Position numbers and translations under genes: made by a program. Shown here piece after piece: positions 6,396 to 8,175 of a stretch of 8,175 nucleotides of DNA. Each line of letters begins with the position of its first letter. Within the stretch, counting starts at the first letter, position 1. The notes beneath the pieces were generated by a model, which was not told the DNA's origin, ran no database searches, and worked only from the letters and a program-made list of their open reading frames with translations. Source of the stretch: Hyphomicrobiaceae bacterium UBA4460 (GTDB lineage Bacteria; Pseudomonadota; Alphaproteobacteria; Rhizobiales; Methyloligellaceae); NCBI GenBank assembly GCA_002390155.1, contig DGOS01000101.1:6720-14894 (forward strand), in the 5' to 3' direction.

Positions 6396-8175
6396 TCATG
6401 CTTGGACGCCGTTTTCCGCGGCAAAACGCTTCAAGTCCTCGCGTAAGGAGGTCTCTCCTCCTGCCAGTAGCGCATCCAGCCGCTCAGCCAATTGGCCCGC
6501 GTCGAGCGACAGGACCATCGCCTTGATGGGCCCCACAGATGCCGGCGCTACGGAAATCGACCGGAAGCCGAGCCCGATCAGCGCCATGGCCTCCAGCGGC
6601 CGTCCGGCCATTTCCCCGCAGAGCGTGAGCGGCGTGGCGTGGCGCTCCGCGGCCTGCGCGATCTGCCGCAACACCCGGAGCACGGCGGGGCTCAAATTAT
6701 CGAAGCGGTCGGCAACGCGTTGATTGCCCCGGTCGGCCGCATACAGAAACTGCACGAGATCATTGGAACCGACAGAGACGAAGTCCGCCAATGGCAGAAG
6801 ATTGTCCAACTGCCAGAGCAGCGCCGGCACCTCGATCATGGTGCCGACCTTGAGCTTCGACGGCTCCGGGCGCCCGTGCTTCTTCAGAAGCGCGAATTCC
6901 TTAGCGATCAGCGCCCGTGCGGTCTCCAACTCCGAGACATCCGAGATCATCGGCAGCATCACGCGCAGCTCGCACCCCTGCGCGGCGCGTAACAACGCCC
7001 GGATCTGGGTGCGGAACAGCGCCGGCCGGTCCAGCGCCATGCGGATGGCGCGCCAACCGAGCGCCGGGTTCTCCTCCGCGCCTGCACGGAAATACGGGAT
7101 GACCTTGTCGCCGCCCACGTCGAGCGACCGGAACACGACCGGCCGATCGCCCGCGGCGTCCAACACCGACTTGTAAAGGCGCGTCTGTTGATCGAGCCGC
7201 GGGAAGGTGGACGAGATCATGAACTGAAGCTCGGTGCGGAAAAGCCCAATTCCGTCGGCGCCCGACTGATCGAGATGCGGCAAGTCGAACAAGAGGCCTG
7301 CATTCATGTGCAGCTCCACGCGCTGATCGTCCAGCGTCACGGCGGGCACGTCGCGCAACGCGGCGTACTGCGCCTGACGCCGCGCGCGGAAACGCACCTT
7401 GTCGCTATAGGCCGAGACGACCTCTTGCGTGGGCCGCAAATGCAGTTCGCCGCCCTCGGCATCGAGGATCGCCGCATCCCCCGGCTCAACCGCCTCCACC
7501 ACACCCCGGCATCTAGTGAGCGCCGCGAGGTCCAGCGCCCGGGCCAGGATCGCCACATGGCTGTTCGCGCCACCCTCCTCCAGCACCAGCCCGCGCAGGC
7601 GCTGCCGGTCGTAGTCGAGCAGCTCTGCCGCACCCATAGTGCGGGCGATGACGATGGCGTCCTCCGGCAGGTTTCCAGTCGCCGCCGTCTCCGTGCCGCC
7701 GGACAAGAAACGCAGCAACCGGTTGGACAGATCGTCGATATCGTGCAAGCGGTCGCGGAAGCGCTGATCGGGTATACGCAGCATGCGCGCGCGGGTGTCG
7801 TTGCGCACGCGCTGCACGGCCGCCTCTGCCGTCAGCCCCGTCGCCAACGCCTCGTCGAGACGGCGCCGCCAACCATGGTCGTGCGCGAACATGCGGAATG
7901 CTTCCAGCACCTCGTGGTGCTCGCCTGCGCGGGCAAGGTCGCCCCGCTCCATCATCTCGTCGATCTGACCGGTGAGATCCTCGATAGCCTGTCCCAGCCG
8001 CCGACGCTCCAGCTCCGCGTCCTCGGCGATCAGGCGGGTGACCACGATGCGCGGCTCATGCAGCACAATATGACCGAGCGCGACGCCCTCGGAGATGGGC
8101 TTGCCGGTAAAGCGCACACTTGAGTCACGGCGCGTCTCTTCGGTGACCTCGTCGGAGATGATGCCGCCCGAGGCA
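6396..8175 (-). CDS. ptsP: PtsP, enzyme I of the nitrogen phosphotransferase system, 5' end missing (runs off right edge)
   Basis: PtsP (EI-Ntr) takes phosphate from phosphoenolpyruvate and passes it to the HPr-like carrier NPr, starting a regulatory relay that responds to nitrogen status in the cytoplasm. The window holds 592 codons of about 750; the first one is not a start. The opening residues ASGG, in frame to the edge, fit the end of the N-terminal GAF sensor domain. Counting from there, the PEP-utiliser N-terminal domain starts near residue 20. The phosphohistidine loop GGANSHVAILARALDLA has His206 (7557-7559). The PEP-binding barrel shows GIGLFRTE (308-315), RSLDVGGDK (349-357), DFVSVGSND (464-472) and the acid-base cysteine Cys519 (6618-6620) in LCGEMAGRP. 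The GTG at 8117 would allow a false internal start. ALDLAALTR after the histidine loop replaces the commoner ALGIPA. All catalytic residues that I can check are present. In related genomes the gene upstream is often lysC, which would lie beyond the edge. Confidence 0.97.
   Translation of the reverse strand, partial: ASGGIISDEVTEETRRDSSVRFTGKPISEGVALGHIVLHEPRIVVTRLIAEDAELERRRLGQAIEDLTGQIDEMMERGDLARAGEHHEVLEAFRMFAHDHGWRRRLDEALATGLTAEAAVQRVRNDTRARMLRIPDQRFRDRLHDIDDLSNRLLRFLSGGTETAATGNLPEDAIVIARTMGAAELLDYDRQRLRGLVLEEGGANSHVAILARALDLAALTRCRGVVEAVEPGDAAILDAEGGELHLRPTQEVVSAYSDKVRFRARRQAQYAALRDVPAVTLDDQRVELHMNAGLLFDLPHLDQSGADGIGLFRTELQFMISSTFPRLDQQTRLYKSVLDAAGDRPVVFRSLDVGGDKVIPYFRAGAEENPALGWRAIRMALDRPALFRTQIRALLRAAQGCELRVMLPMISDVSELETARALIAKEFALLKKHGRPEPSKLKVGTMIEVPALLWQLDNLLPLADFVSVGSNDLVQFLYAADRGNQRVADRFDNLSPAVLRVLRQIAQAAERHATPLTLCGEMAGRPLEAMALIGLGFRSISVAPASVGPIKAMVLSLDAGQLAERLDALLAGGETSLREDLKRFAAENGVQA

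Noticed and set aside
8115..8117. GTG as the start of ptsP.
   Set aside because: The frame stays open to the window edge and the residues before it continue the PtsP sequence at the end of the GAF domain, so this Val codon is internal.
7188..8123. Plus-strand open frame of 311 codons opposite ptsP.
   Set aside because: It is antisense to ptsP, whose catalytic motifs are intact in the other strand.

Overview
The window is a chromosomal housekeeping region, very probably from an alphaproteobacterium of the Hyphomicrobiales (Rhizobiales) type. The evidence is GC-rich coding sequence, a DUF4167 protein (a family I know from this order), a nitrogen-type PTS enzyme I (PtsP), and the gene order ptsP - prfA - prmC - DUF4167 - clpB, which as far as I recall is common in that group. 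I cannot name a genus. All six protein genes lie on the minus strand, so transcription runs from right to left. No plus-strand gene, RNA gene, mobile element or CRISPR array is visible.

Layout in transcription order. The right edge (8175 to 6396) holds the last 592 codons of ptsP; its N-terminal GAF part lies mostly beyond the window. A 204-bp spacer (6395 to 6192) with three hairpins follows. Next is a 349-residue protein (6191 to 5142) with an N-terminal RodZ-type helix-turn-helix, a long Pro/Gln/Ala linker, a Met/Asp/Ala repeat, one membrane segment and a short tail. Then come prfA (release factor 1; 5123 to 4035) and prmC (its glutamine methyltransferase; 4038 to 3169), which overlap. A 409-bp gap without a convincing gene separates prmC from the DUF4167 gene (2759 to 2229). 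A 231-bp spacer with a candidate terminator and a candidate heat-shock-type promoter leads to clpB (from 1997), which runs off the left edge lacking its last roughly 200 codons.

How the genes fit together. PrfA ends translation at UAA and UAG, and PrmC methylates the GGQ glutamine of release factors, so their overlap makes sense. ClpB is a protein disaggregase. PtsP starts the regulatory nitrogen-PTS phosphorelay. The helix-turn-helix membrane protein and the DUF4167 protein have no established function that I can assign.

I see no obvious new multi-gene system. The best lead is the unassigned membrane helix-turn-helix gene directly upstream of prfA. It ends in UAG, the codon read by RF1, and it lies in the same reading frame as prfA with only six sense codons between them. 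Readthrough would therefore give an HTH-membrane-RF1 fusion.
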